Source: KBS-96 sp963722585 (GTDB lineage Bacteria; Acidobacteriota; Terriglobia; Bryobacterales; Bryobacteraceae). From it: 64,000 bases of DNA. The position numbers and the translations under genes are program-made. The notes beneath the pieces are model-generated. The model searched no databases. It saw nothing but the letters and a program-made list of their open reading frames with translations, and was not told the DNA's origin. Shown in pieces: positions 43,693-51,823 of the stretch. The stretch's first letter is position 1. Every line of letters begins with the position of its first letter. The DNA lies in NCBI GenBank assembly GCA_963722585.1, contig CAVRNU010000050.1, positions 56,367 to 120,366 of the forward strand, given 5' to 3'.

Positions 43693-44282
43693 AGGTCCAT
43701 AAAGTTCTTTACGATCCGCAAACCAATGGGGCCTGACTTCTCAGGATGAAATTGAACGCCAAACAAATTGTCATGCTCGAGGATGGCAGTGTACGCAACC
43801 GAATACATGCAAGTGGCGACGGTCGCGTTGACAACTGGCGCATAGAAACTGTGAGCAAAGTATGTAAACGGCTCCGGACCGACGCCCTTTAAGAGTTTCG
43901 AATCCTTCACCATATCCAGCGAGTCCCACCCCATATGTGGAACGCGGACGTCTCCGTTGAAGCGCTGGATCACGCCAGGAAAGAAGCCAAAACCTTCTTT
44001 GCCGGGCGCCTCCAAGCTGCTTTCGAACATGCACTGCAGACCCAGGCAGATGCCCAGCAGGGGCACGCCCGCGCGTACCCGTTCGGTAACCGGATCGCGC
44101 AATTGCAGACGGTCGATCGCGCTCATCATCTGACCGAAATGGCCTACACCGGGAAGCAAGAGCTTATCTGCGCTCGCAATCTCGTCCGCGCGACTGGTAA
44201 CGATATACGAGGCGCCCAGCTCGTTCAGAGTATTTTGAACCGAGCGAAGATTCCCCGCGCCATAATCGATAATCGCAGTCAT
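43689..44282 (-). CDS. hisH: Imidazole glycerol phosphate synthase, glutaminase subunit
   Basis: A 197-residue class I glutamine amidotransferase from the ATG at 44282 (MTAIIDYGAGNLRSVQNTLN). The nucleophile Cys is in VPLLGICLGLQCMFESS, and the His/Glu of the triad are in FGVQFHPEKSGPIG. It supplies ammonia to HisF. The start overlaps the end of hisB by 4 bp. Confidence 0.95.
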   Translation of the reverse strand: MTAIIDYGAGNLRSVQNTLNELGASYIVTSRADEIASADKLLLPGVGHFGQMMSAIDRLQLRDPVTERVRAGVPLLGICLGLQCMFESSLEAPGKEGFGFFPGVIQRFNGDVRVPHMGWDSLDMVKDSKLLKGVGPEPFTYFAHSFYAPVVNATVATCMYSVAYTAILEHDNLFGVQFHPEKSGPIGLRIVKNFMDL

Positions 44283-44866
44283 AACAAACCCTTTGTCGAC
44301 GGAAGTTGATCTTTCAGCCTTTCGTCGGTCGAACAGGCGTAACGCATCGCTCGCGCGAAGCATTTGAAAATTGCTTCAATTTTGTGATGATTCGATCTCC
44401 CATACATCACCTTCGCGTGCAGATTGGCGCCCGCATGATTCACAAACCCGCCAAAGAAATCTTCAAGCAGCTCCGTTTGCAGATCGCCGACGTGAACGAC
44501 ATTTACCTGCTGGTCGTAGACCAGCGCCGGCCGGCCGCCTAAGTCCACCGCGACGAGAGCCAGCGTTTCATCCATCGTTTGCACGAAATAGCCCGCGCGA
44601 TTGATGCCGCAGCGGTCTCCTAAAGCCTTCGAGAACAGGTCTCCGAGCGCGATGCCAACGTCCTCGACCGTATGATGCTGGTCGACGTCCAGGTCGCCCT
44701 TCGCGTCAATCGTCAAATCGAATGCTCCATGTTTCGAGAACAGCTCGAGCATATGATCGAGAAACCTGACGCCGGTTCGAATCTCGTATGCGCCAGCCCC
44801 CTCAATCCGGAGCGAACCGCGAATGTGAGTTTCCTTCGTGACCCGGTCGATGGATGCTTCTCTCAT
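44279..44866 (-). CDS. hisB: Imidazoleglycerol-phosphate dehydratase
   Basis: A 195-residue protein with the two manganese motifs: GVRFLDHMLELFSKHGAFD and DVDQHHTVEDVGIALGD, repeated as GHAGANLHAKVMYGRSNHHKIEAIFK. It covers only the dehydratase; the N-terminal histidinol-phosphatase domain found in enterobacterial HisB is absent. The upstream HAD gene overlaps it by 4 bp. Confidence 0.95.
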   Translation of the reverse strand: MREASIDRVTKETHIRGSLRIEGAGAYEIRTGVRFLDHMLELFSKHGAFDLTIDAKGDLDVDQHHTVEDVGIALGDLFSKALGDRCGINRAGYFVQTMDETLALVAVDLGGRPALVYDQQVNVVHVGDLQTELLEDFFGGFVNHAGANLHAKVMYGRSNHHKIEAIFKCFARAMRYACSTDERLKDQLPSTKGLL

Positions 44867-45561
44867 ACCCGTTCAGCGGGGGCAGGCAGAAGATTCAACA
44901 GCTCATTCACATCGCTCAGCACCGTGAACGCGCCTTCGTTCGTCAATACCTCGACCAATTCCTTATAGCGCGGACTCTCTTTCGATGCCACGCCTATGAA
45001 GGGCACCGCCGCGCCTTTCGCCGCCCGCGCGTCATCAACTGTGTCGCCGAGGTACCAAATCGACTTGCCCCGGTGGCGCTCCTTGATAATGTGCAATCCA
45101 TCGGGAGCGGGTTTCGGATTCTTCACATCGTCGGCCGTAATCACAGGATCGAAAGCGACTTCGGGCGCGAACCGCTCAAGCGTGGGCGTCAACTCGTATC
45201 TCACACGCCCAGTGAAGATCGCCAGCGCGCTTTGCTTTTGAACGCGCCTGAAAAACCCATTGGCAGGCATCCAGTATTCCCGCTGGATTAAGCCATCGCC
45301 ATTGTTGCCAAAAAAGATCCGGTTGAATTCGTCAACAACCTGCTCGTATTCCACATTGCGTCCGCGATCGAGAATGAGTTTGTACGAGAGTTCCCAGTCG
45401 TTGTTCCATCCGCCTTGATTCTTGAACTTCTGAATGAGCTCGTTCGACACAAGCTCGCCGGTAAGATTCCGCACCGTCTCGCGGATCGCTTCCCGGTACG
45501 ATCCGGTCACGTCGACCAGCACTCCATCCACATCGAACACGATTACCTCGGGAGCCGTCAC
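44863..45561 (-). CDS. HAD-superfamily IA phosphatase in the his operon, candidate histidinol phosphatase
   Basis: A 232-residue protein from a GTG at 45561 that shares a base with the hisC stop (TAGTG). HAD motifs are present: VIVFDVDGVLVDVTGSY (nucleophile and acid/base Asp), LAIFTGRVRYELTP, KPAPDG (Lys) and YLGDTVDDARAAKGA. It resembles the TIGR01548-type HAD group as I recall it. No other histidinol-phosphate phosphatase is in the operon, and the gene is coupled to hisC and hisB, so it probably performs that step. That is inference from context. Confidence 0.85.
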   Translation of the reverse strand: MTAPEVIVFDVDGVLVDVTGSYREAIRETVRNLTGELVSNELIQKFKNQGGWNNDWELSYKLILDRGRNVEYEQVVDEFNRIFFGNNGDGLIQREYWMPANGFFRRVQKQSALAIFTGRVRYELTPTLERFAPEVAFDPVITADDVKNPKPAPDGLHIIKERHRGKSIWYLGDTVDDARAAKGAAVPFIGVASKESPRYKELVEVLTNEGAFTVLSDVNELLNLLPAPAERV

Positions 45562-46646
45562 TACCAAATGTCCTCGAGTTCTTTCAGGAATTTTTCGATC
45601 TGCTCGTGAGTCCCCACTGTCACGCGAACACACCCGGGAATTTCATAACTTCGATCGCGCACTAAAACATTACGGTCACGCAGTTTATCGCGGATTTCGA
45701 TGGCGCGGTCTCCCGCCCGAAACAGCACGAAATTGGCCTGGCTCACATAGTACGGGATGCCAAGCCGCTCGAAGCCGACATAAAGAAACTCGCGCGCGGC
45801 CAGCACTTCGGTTACGTAGTCTTCTACGTACTTTCGGTCCTGAACCGCGATACGCGCGGCCATCGTTGCCAGCGTATTCACGCTATACGGCGATTGCGCT
45901 TTTTTAACGTAGGCCATGTTCTGCTCGTTCGAAAACAGACAGCCGCACCGCATGGCAGCCATGCCGTAAACCTTCGAAAACGTGCGGCTCACAAACAAAT
46001 TGGGCCAGTGCCGCAGTAAAGAAATCGCGGTGACGCCGCAGAATTCGTAATAGGCTTCATCTACAAATACCGTTGCGTTCGCGGCCTTTTCTAGAATTTT
46101 CTCGATGCCGGCCAGATTTGTTCCGGTTCCGGTCGGGTTGTTCGGATTCCCGATAAACACCGCGCGCGTCGAAGGCCCGATTTGTTCGAGCAGCTCATCT
46201 AGAGGGAACGCCAGCGCCTTCTCGCGGTAATCGACAATCTTCACGTTCGCGCCCGCGAGCTCGCAATAGAACTTGTACATCGCATACGACGGCTTCAAAA
46301 TGATCGCGTCATGTCCGCTATCAAGGAACGTATTCACAACAAGCTGAATGGCTTCATCAGTGCCATTCGTAAGCGTCATTTCGGTTGTGTCAACGCCAAA
46401 ATGCAGAGCGAGATCTTCGAGCGCATGCTCGTATTCCGGATAAATCGTCAAGTCATTCGCGGTCAGAAACCGTTTCAGAAAGTCGATCACAAGCGGCGAT
46501 GCGCCGACCGTATTCTCGTTGAAGTCGAGCCGGAGCTTGTTCCGGCGTCCGCTCGACGGCGGATGATAAGGCGCCATCGCTTGCACCGAAGCACGCGGCT
46601 CGAGCGCGGGGCGCGCCTTCTGAGCTTTTACAGTGTTACTGGGCAA
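45561..46646 (-). CDS. hisC: Histidinol-phosphate aminotransferase
   Basis: About 361 residues from a TTG at 46646, which follows GGAG by 7 bases and overlaps the hisD stop by 11 bp. An in-frame ATG at 46691 is the alternative, but it lies deep in hisD. PLP-enzyme features: LDFNENTVGASP, the NPNNPTGTGT substrate loop, VDEAYYEFCG, the PLP-binding Lys in SRTFSKVYGMAAMRCG, and the C-terminal CVRVTVGTHEQIEKFL. It transaminates imidazole acetol phosphate. Confidence 0.93.
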   Translation of the reverse strand: MPSNTVKAQKARPALEPRASVQAMAPYHPPSSGRRNKLRLDFNENTVGASPLVIDFLKRFLTANDLTIYPEYEHALEDLALHFGVDTTEMTLTNGTDEAIQLVVNTFLDSGHDAIILKPSYAMYKFYCELAGANVKIVDYREKALAFPLDELLEQIGPSTRAVFIGNPNNPTGTGTNLAGIEKILEKAANATVFVDEAYYEFCGVTAISLLRHWPNLFVSRTFSKVYGMAAMRCGCLFSNEQNMAYVKKAQSPYSVNTLATMAARIAVQDRKYVEDYVTEVLAAREFLYVGFERLGIPYYVSQANFVLFRAGDRAIEIRDKLRDRNVLVRDRSYEIPGCVRVTVGTHEQIEKFLKELEDIW

Positions 46647-47880
46647 ATCGAATCTCCACGGCGCGCGCGTGCGCCTCGAGGCCTTCCGCACGGGCTAACG
46701 TTGTAATGCTGGGCCGGAGCTTCGCGAGCGCAGACGGCGACAGTTCCTGTATAGCGATTACTTTCACAAAATCGGCAGCCGAAAGCCCACCCCGCAAGCG
46801 CGCTATGCCGGAGGTGGGCAGAACATGGCTCGGCCCGGCAGCGTAATCGCCAGCCGACTCGGGCGAATTCTCGCCCAGAAATACGGTTCCGGCATTTTGA
46901 ACGTGAGGCAATAGCGAAGCGTCATGCAGGCTGAGATGCTCAGGTGCAAATTGGTTCGAAATCCGGAGGCCCGTCTCGAGATCGGCAACAAGAACGATCG
47001 CGCCGTTTCTCTCAATTGCTTCGCGCGCTGTTACTGCGGTGGGCAGGTTCTCGAGTTGCCGCTCGATGGCGGTCTGCACGGCACGCGCAAGTGTTTCGGA
47101 CGTAGTAATCAGAACAGCGGTCGCATCGACATCATGTTCGGCCTGCGCGAGCATGTCCGCTGCGATTACATCCGCATTGCCAACGGCGGTCAGAATCAGG
47201 ATCTCCGTCGGTCCGGCAATAAAGTCGATTCCGGCCTCGCCTGCCAACAACTTCTTGGCCGCCGCGACGTAGACATTACCCGGCCCGACCACTCGATCAA
47301 CCTTCGGCACCGATTCGGTTCCGTACGCCATGGCCGCAATCGCATGCGCGCCGCCCATCCGAAATAGCTTGTTGATCCCAAGCATGTGCGCCGCTCCCAT
47401 AATCTCGTCCGTTGGTCTTGGCGAAGCGACAACGATCTCGGGTACCCCGGCGGTTCGCGCCAGAACCGCGGTCATCAACAAGGTCGAAGGCAGAGGATAG
47501 CGGCCCGAGGGAATATAACAGCCAACCGCCTGCAATGGACGTACAATCTGCCCCAGCTTTCGTCCCCCGCTGAATTCGCGGAAGAACGGCTGCGGCAACT
47601 GGGCGCAGGCAAATTCGCGAATATTCGCAACCGCAGTCTCGATCGCTAACTTTATGCACGACGAGAGCCGTCCCGCCGCCGCTTGAAGTTCCGCCGGCGG
47701 CAGGAGCAAAGCACGTTCACCAAGGTCGTCGAACTTGCGAGCAAAACCGAGCAGTGCCCGGTCGCCCTTGGAAGCCACTGCGCTAAGAATTGGCCGGACC
47801 ACATCTTCCGCTTCGGTCAGAAGAGTGGCGCGGCGGTTGAGAACGCTTTGGGCTTCCGTTTCCGTGAGAACTCGAATCAT
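46636..47880 (-). CDS. hisD: Histidinol dehydrogenase
   Basis: A 414-residue zinc enzyme. Features: YIPSGRYPLPSTLLMTAV, GGAHAIAAMAYGTESVPKVD, VVGPGNVYVAAAKKLL, DFIAGPTEILIL, AQAEHDVDATAVLIT with the conserved Gln and His ligands, and NQFAPEHLSL with the catalytic Glu-His pair. It oxidises histidinol to histidine in two NAD-dependent steps. It starts 6 bp after the hisG stop. Confidence 0.96.
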   Translation of the reverse strand: MIRVLTETEAQSVLNRRATLLTEAEDVVRPILSAVASKGDRALLGFARKFDDLGERALLLPPAELQAAAGRLSSCIKLAIETAVANIREFACAQLPQPFFREFSGGRKLGQIVRPLQAVGCYIPSGRYPLPSTLLMTAVLARTAGVPEIVVASPRPTDEIMGAAHMLGINKLFRMGGAHAIAAMAYGTESVPKVDRVVGPGNVYVAAAKKLLAGEAGIDFIAGPTEILILTAVGNADVIAADMLAQAEHDVDATAVLITTSETLARAVQTAIERQLENLPTAVTAREAIERNGAIVLVADLETGLRISNQFAPEHLSLHDASLLPHVQNAGTVFLGENSPESAGDYAAGPSHVLPTSGIARLRGGLSAADFVKVIAIQELSPSALAKLRPSITTLARAEGLEAHARAVEIRFAQ

Positions 47881-47886
47881 GGCGGC

Positions 47887-48756
47887 TTACATGACGATTT
47901 TGTTAAGCGGATACTCGACAATTCCCTGCGCGCCCGCTTCCTTCAGCCGCGGAATTATGCTGCGGACGGCCGATTCTTCGAGAATCGTGTTTACAGCCAC
48001 CCAGTGTGGATCGCTCAACTGCGAAATCGTCGGGTTCTTCAACGCAGGCAGCACCGCGATCACGTCATCGAGACGCTTCTTTTCCACGTTCATCATCAAA
48101 CCCACCTTGCTCAGAGCGTTGATCGCCGCCTCGAGCAATAATTTGATGTCTCCGAGCTTCCGGCTTTTCCATCCATCCGCCGCGGCCGCCTTGTTCGCGA
48201 TAAGCTGCGTGTTCGATTCGAGCACCGTTTCGATAATCCGAAGCTTGTTGGCTCGAAGCGACGATCCGGTTTCCGTCACCTCGACAATAGCGTCGGCCAG
48301 CTCGGGCGGCTTCACTTCTGTGGCGCCCCAGCTGAACTCCACTTTTGCCCTCACCCCGTTGTTTGCCAGGTAGCGCTTCGTCGTCGAAACCAGTTCGGTG
48401 GCGATGATTTTACCTTCGAGATCTTTCACGCTCCTGAAATTCGACGATTCGGGCACTGCCAGCACCCAGCGCACTTTCCCAAAACTCTGTTTGGCGTAGA
48501 TCAGATCGGCGACTGTTTCCACACTTGCCTCGTTCTCTTCCACCCAATCGCGGCCAGTCAGTCCGGCGTCAAGGATTCCATCTTCTACGTAACGCGCCAT
48601 CTCCTGGGCGCGAATCAGCATGCATTCAATCTCAGGATCGTCAATCGAAGGGAAATACGAGCGGGTGCTGGTCGTGATGATAAACCCGGCTTTGCGGAAA
48701 AGCTCTATGGTTGCAGTTTCCAGGCTGCCTTTCGGCAGCCCGAGCCTCAGTTTCAA
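47887..48756 (-). CDS. hisG: ATP phosphoribosyltransferase, long (HisG_L) form
   Basis: A 289-residue protein from a TTG at 48756 that overlaps the hisI stop (TTGA) and follows GGAG. Catalytic signatures: KLRLGLPKGSLETATIELF, EDGILDAGLTGRDWV, and the PRPP loop ADAIVEVTETGSSLRANKL. The C-terminal approximately 80 residues form the ACT-like regulatory domain of long HisG, so no HisZ is needed, and feedback inhibition by histidine is expected. It catalyses the first step of the pathway. Confidence 0.95.
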   Translation of the reverse strand: MKLRLGLPKGSLETATIELFRKAGFIITTSTRSYFPSIDDPEIECMLIRAQEMARYVEDGILDAGLTGRDWVEENEASVETVADLIYAKQSFGKVRWVLAVPESSNFRSVKDLEGKIIATELVSTTKRYLANNGVRAKVEFSWGATEVKPPELADAIVEVTETGSSLRANKLRIIETVLESNTQLIANKAAAADGWKSRKLGDIKLLLEAAINALSKVGLMMNVEKKRLDDVIAVLPALKNPTISQLSDPHWVAVNTILEESAVRSIIPRLKEAGAQGIVEYPLNKIVM

Positions 48757-49139
48757 GACTTCGCTCCGTAGACAGCGCCGGGGTCGTAAACGCGCTCTTC
48801 GGCTTCTACCCATTCGCCGCCCTCGAGCGTCCTGTAGAAACAACTTTCAAACCCGTTGTGACACACCCCCGGTTCCGCGGGTTCCGCCTGCACCAGTACC
48901 GCGTCACCATCGCAATCGGTCGCAATCGCCTTCAGTTGCAAAAAATGCCCCGAAGTCTCGCCCTTTGTCCAAAGCTTGGCGCGCGAGCGGCTGAAGAACG
49001 TGACGTGTCCGGTGGAAACGGTTTTATCGAATGCTTCCCGGTTCATATAGCCGACCATCAAAACGCGCCCGGTTTTTACGTCCTGAACCACGGCAGTAAT
49101 TAATCCCCCAAGCTTTTCAAAATCCAGTTCTACCGCCAT
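48753..49139 (-). CDS. hisI: Phosphoribosyl-AMP cyclohydrolase
   Basis: A 128-residue protein with the metal-binding signature: TDCDGDAVLVQAEP with the Asp/Cys cluster and GVCHNGFESCFYRTLEGG with the paired Cys. MVGYMNREAFDKTVSTGHVT and SRSRAKLWTKGETSGH are classic for this family. The HisE (pyrophosphohydrolase) domain that is often fused is absent. It is the first structural gene, directly after the attenuator. Confidence 0.96.
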   Translation of the reverse strand: MAVELDFEKLGGLITAVVQDVKTGRVLMVGYMNREAFDKTVSTGHVTFFSRSRAKLWTKGETSGHFLQLKAIATDCDGDAVLVQAEPAEPGVCHNGFESCFYRTLEGGEWVEAEERVYDPGAVYGAKS

Positions 49140-49151
49140 AAAAACGTTCGC

Positions 49152-49188
49152 AAAAAATCAAAAGCCCGCCTATGTAGGAGCGGGCTTT
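49152..49188 (-). terminator. his operon attenuator: rho-independent terminator
   Basis: On the minus strand, a 9-bp perfect stem AAAGCCCGC (49188-49180) with GCGGGCTTT (49169-49161) and a 10-base loop is followed by TGATTTTTT. It lies 12-49 bases before the hisI start and about 40 bases after the His-rich leader peptide. A GCGGGT just past the leader stop could pair with GCCCGC to form the competing antiterminator. Confidence 0.88.
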
Positions 49189-49230
49189 ACCTGTCGCAGA
49201 TTCCCAGACTCACGCGTCCGCACCCGCCGT

Positions 49231-49281
49231 TCATGCCATCTGGCGATGGCAGCGATGGTGGTGGTGAACGCGAATCGTCAT
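49231..49281 (-). CDS. His operon leader peptide
   Basis: Sixteen codons, MTIRVHHHHRCHRQMA, with four consecutive His codons and a fifth two codons later, then TGA. The His run lies upstream of a terminator hairpin and hisI. Ribosome stalling at His codons when charged tRNA-His is low would favour the antiterminator and let transcription into the operon proceed, as in enterobacteria. A 6-bp hairpin (GCCATC/GATGGC) overlaps the last codons. There is no clear Shine-Dalgarno; a -10-like TATACT ends 8 bp before the ATG, so the mRNA may be leaderless. Confidence 0.9.
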   Translation of the reverse strand: MTIRVHHHHRCHRQMA

Positions 49282-49289
49282 GAAGTTTC

Positions 49290-49295
49290 AGTATA
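49290..49295 (-). promoter_or_regulatory. Probable -10 element of the his promoter
   Basis: TATACT on the minus strand, 8 bases before the leader-peptide ATG. It matches the TATAAT consensus at five of six positions. At 17-18 bp further upstream only a poor -35 (TTTCTG-like) is visible. Confidence 0.45.
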
Positions 49296-49379
49296 GACCA
49301 TCGGGAGAGGCGGCCAGAAAACGAAACAGTTCGCTCACCGCTAACGTACAAGCACAATCCCATAAGCGGACACCTGTGG

Positions 49380-49453
49380 CTGTGCCGTGCCCTCCACTAG
49401 CCCCGCGCTCTCAATATTTTCAGTACATTACAAATAGTAAGGGCATGGCACAG
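49380..49453 (+). promoter_or_regulatory. 13-bp inverted repeat just upstream of the membrane-fusion gene
   Basis: CTGTGCCGTGCCC (49380-49392) and GGGCATGGCACAG (49441-49453) pair along all 13 bases with one G-U. A further GTGCCC at 49457-49462 could replace the left arm and pair with GGGCAT, ending just before the AGGAGG ribosome-binding site. The layout suggests alternative RNA folds or a dyad operator controlling the operon. The AT-rich stretch between the arms (ATATTTTCAGTACATTACAA) may hold the promoter. Confidence 0.5.
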
Positions 49454-49480
49454 GACGTGCCCTATAGGAGGTGAGTTCTC

Positions 49481-50740
49481 ATGGATATTCCTCGTGGCAA
49501 AGAGGTTCTTCGGCGGCGCGCGATCAAACGGGCTTTGTTGATCGTGCTCGGATTCGCTCTCATTGGCGGCACGACATTCGCTGTCACCCGTCTCAAACCC
49601 GCCGCCCCGTCGGTTGATTCTTCTACAGTTTGGAAAGATGCCGTTAAACGCGGCCCTATGGTCATCAATGTGCGCGGTCTCGGCCAGCTGGTTCCCGAAG
49701 AAATCGTCTTCATTCCGGCGGCCTTCGAATCCCGCGTCGACAAAATTTACTACCGCGCCGGGGCAACTCTGAAATCCAACCAGGTCATCATGGTGCTCAG
49801 CAACCCGGATATGGAATTGGCCGCCCATGATGCCGAGTGGAGATGGAAACAGGCGCAGGCCAATCTCGACGGTCTGAAAGTGACGCTCGAAAGCAGCAAA
49901 CTCGACCAAAAAGCCCAGCTCGCCGACCTTGAAGCGCAATACAATAATGCGAAACTCAACGCCGACCGCGACATGGAACTCACTCGTTTGAACCTGAAAT
50001 CGGAGCTTGAAACAAAGCTGAGCGTCGGCATTGCAGATGGGCTTGCCAAACGTCTGGCGCTTCAGCAGCAGAGGCTTAAAATTGTGGACGATTCGATTAA
50101 GGCGCAAATCGAACAGCAACAGGTTGCGGTGGATTCCGCCCGCGCCGAGTACGAACTCAAACAGAAGCAGGTCGATCAGCTTGCCATCCCGGCCGGCATC
50201 GATGGCGTAGTCCAGGAAGTCGATGTCGAGGTCGGGCAGCGCGTTCCGGCCGGGACCATCCTGGCGAAAATCGCCGATCCCACCAGGCTAAAGGCCGTTA
50301 TCAAAATCGCCGAGACCCAAATGAAGGGCGTAACCCTGAACCAGCCAGCCGAAATCGACACCCGCAATGGTATCGTGCCGGGTCATGTGGTCCGTATCGA
50401 CCCCACTGCGGTAAATGGAACGGTCGATGTGGATGTGCACCTGGATGGCCCGCTTCCGCCCAGTGCGCAGCGCCCTCAGCTGAGTGTTGACGGCACGATC
50501 GAACTCGACCGCGCCTCGGATGTCGTCTACGTGGGACGTCCCGTGTTCGGGCAGCCAAATTCGACCGTCGGCCTGTTTAAGGTAGATCCTGACGGGAGGG
50601 GCGCGACTCACGTCAATGTAAAATTGGGCCGGGCCTCGGTTAACGAGATTGAAGTTCTGGATGGCCTGAAAGTGGGCGACCAGGTAATACTTTCGGATAT
50701 GTCGCAGTGGGATTCGCAACCGCGAATCCGGTTGAATTAG
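49481..50740 (+). CDS. HlyD-family membrane-fusion protein
   Basis: A 419-residue protein after an excellent TAGGAGGTGAG ribosome-binding site. One N-terminal membrane segment (RALLIVLGFALIGGTTFAV), a biotinyl-lipoyl half (VDKIYYRAGATLKSNQVIMV), a long coiled-coil hairpin (about residues 110-230, e.g. LEAQYNNAKLNADRDMELTR), the second lipoyl half (GIDGVVQEVDVEVGQRVPAG) and a beta-barrel. It would bridge inner and outer membranes in an ABC-type export or MacA-like system. The two ATPase genes follow. There is no TolC gene nearby. Confidence 0.92.
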   Translation: MDIPRGKEVLRRRAIKRALLIVLGFALIGGTTFAVTRLKPAAPSVDSSTVWKDAVKRGPMVINVRGLGQLVPEEIVFIPAAFESRVDKIYYRAGATLKSNQVIMVLSNPDMELAAHDAEWRWKQAQANLDGLKVTLESSKLDQKAQLADLEAQYNNAKLNADRDMELTRLNLKSELETKLSVGIADGLAKRLALQQQRLKIVDDSIKAQIEQQQVAVDSARAEYELKQKQVDQLAIPAGIDGVVQEVDVEVGQRVPAGTILAKIADPTRLKAVIKIAETQMKGVTLNQPAEIDTRNGIVPGHVVRIDPTAVNGTVDVDVHLDGPLPPSAQRPQLSVDGTIELDRASDVVYVGRPVFGQPNSTVGLFKVDPDGRGATHVNVKLGRASVNEIEVLDGLKVGDQVILSDMSQWDSQPRIRLN

Positions 50741-50807
50741 TACGAGGCGGGGAACGAAAGCGTCGAATCGAACGTATAAGTAACGAGCAGCAGGAGGAAC
50801 AACGAGC

Positions 50808-51509
50808 ATGAGCCTGGAAGATGCTTTGATTCATCTGGATAACGTCACCAAGGTGTTCGTCACGGATGAGGTGGAAACGCACGCATTATCGGGTATCCTT
50901 ATCGATATCAAGAAGGGTGAGTACGTCTCAATCTCGGGTCCTTCCGGATGCGGAAAGTCAACCCTCCTGGCGATCCTCGGTCTTCTCGACTCACCCAGCT
51001 CGGGCACCTATGTGCTGAACAGCCGCCCGGTCCAGAACCTGAAACTGAGCGAGCGGGCTCGGATTCGAAATCGGGAAATTGGCTTTATTTTCCAGGCGTT
51101 CAATCTTATCGGCGACTTGAATGTCTTTGAGAACGTAGAGCTTCCTCTCACCTATCGCGGCATGGGCTCGGCCGAACGAAAGAAGAAGGTGCACGAGGCT
51201 CTCGAGCGCGTTGGCATGTCGCATCGGGTGAAACATTATCCGTCACAGCTTTCGGGCGGCCAACAACAGCGCGTCGCCGTCGCTCGGGCCTTGGCTGGAG
51301 ACCCATCCATCCTGCTCGCCGATGAGCCGACGGGAAACTTGGACTCGCAAAATGGCGAACAGGTAATGGACCTTCTGCGTGAACTGCACCGCGGCGGCGC
51401 CACCATCTGCATGGTCACTCACGACCCGCGGTATGCCCGGTACGCCGACCGTTCCATTCACTTGTTCGATGGCCGCGTGGTGGAGGAAAACGTGGAGGTT
51501 CCTATATGA
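50808..51509 (+). CDS. ABC transporter ATPase (MacB/LolD type), first of two
   Basis: A 233-residue ATPase with Walker A GPSGCGKSTL, Q-loop FIFQAFNLIGDLNVFENVEL, signature LSGGQQQRVAVARAL, Walker B SILLADEPTGNLDS and switch His in VTHDPRYA. The sequence belongs to the MacB/LolD/FtsE branch, which works with FtsX-like permeases. No permease is in the operon. The ATG follows CAGGAGGAAC. Its stop overlaps the next small gene (ATGA). Confidence 0.93.
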   Translation: MSLEDALIHLDNVTKVFVTDEVETHALSGILIDIKKGEYVSISGPSGCGKSTLLAILGLLDSPSSGTYVLNSRPVQNLKLSERARIRNREIGFIFQAFNLIGDLNVFENVELPLTYRGMGSAERKKKVHEALERVGMSHRVKHYPSQLSGGQQQRVAVARALAGDPSILLADEPTGNLDSQNGEQVMDLLRELHRGGATICMVTHDPRYARYADRSIHLFDGRVVEENVEVPI

Positions 51510-51724
51510 TCGAAAAGCACGTAGATATATGGGCGGTGCTCCTGCTGCTATTCGCTTTCGCTCTTTTTACGCGTTCGAATGAAGCGGCCATTCGAATCGC
51601 TCGTTCGAGGCTGGCCTTTAGCGATCGAATCTACCAGGTAGAAACACGCATCTCTCCGTGGCGCTTGAATCGGTACCGCTCTGCTCCCCAGCCCCATCCG
51701 GCTCAGCGATGCGGCCTGATTTGA
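51506..51724 (+). CDS. 72-residue membrane peptide coupled to the ABC ATPase gene
   Basis: Starts in an ATGA overlap with the ATPase stop, so it is translationally coupled. The N-terminus has one hydrophobic helix (IWAVLLLLFAFALFTR); the rest is basic (Arg-rich, e.g. AAIRIARSRLAFSDR) and probably cytoplasmic or periplasmic. No family is recognised. Being between two ATPases with no permease, it could be a small accessory or regulatory subunit. The next gene is 99 bp away. Confidence 0.6.
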   Translation: MIEKHVDIWAVLLLLFAFALFTRSNEAAIRIARSRLAFSDRIYQVETRISPWRLNRYRSAPQPHPAQRCGLI

Positions 51725-51823
51725 GCGCGAAAATGGGAATGCGAGCTTGATCCCGAAACGGAGCCGGAAGCGTAAGCGACCGGCTTTGCGCTCTGCGGCT
51801 GCCTCCGACGAAGCAAATCCATC

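Noticed and set aside
49446..49461. TGGCAC-N5-GTGC resembling a sigma-54 -24/-12 promoter upstream of the membrane-fusion gene
   Set aside because: The GG and GC dinucleotides are correctly spaced, but the predicted start at about 49472 would lie past the AGGAGG ribosome-binding site (49466-49471), and the element is part of the long inverted repeat.
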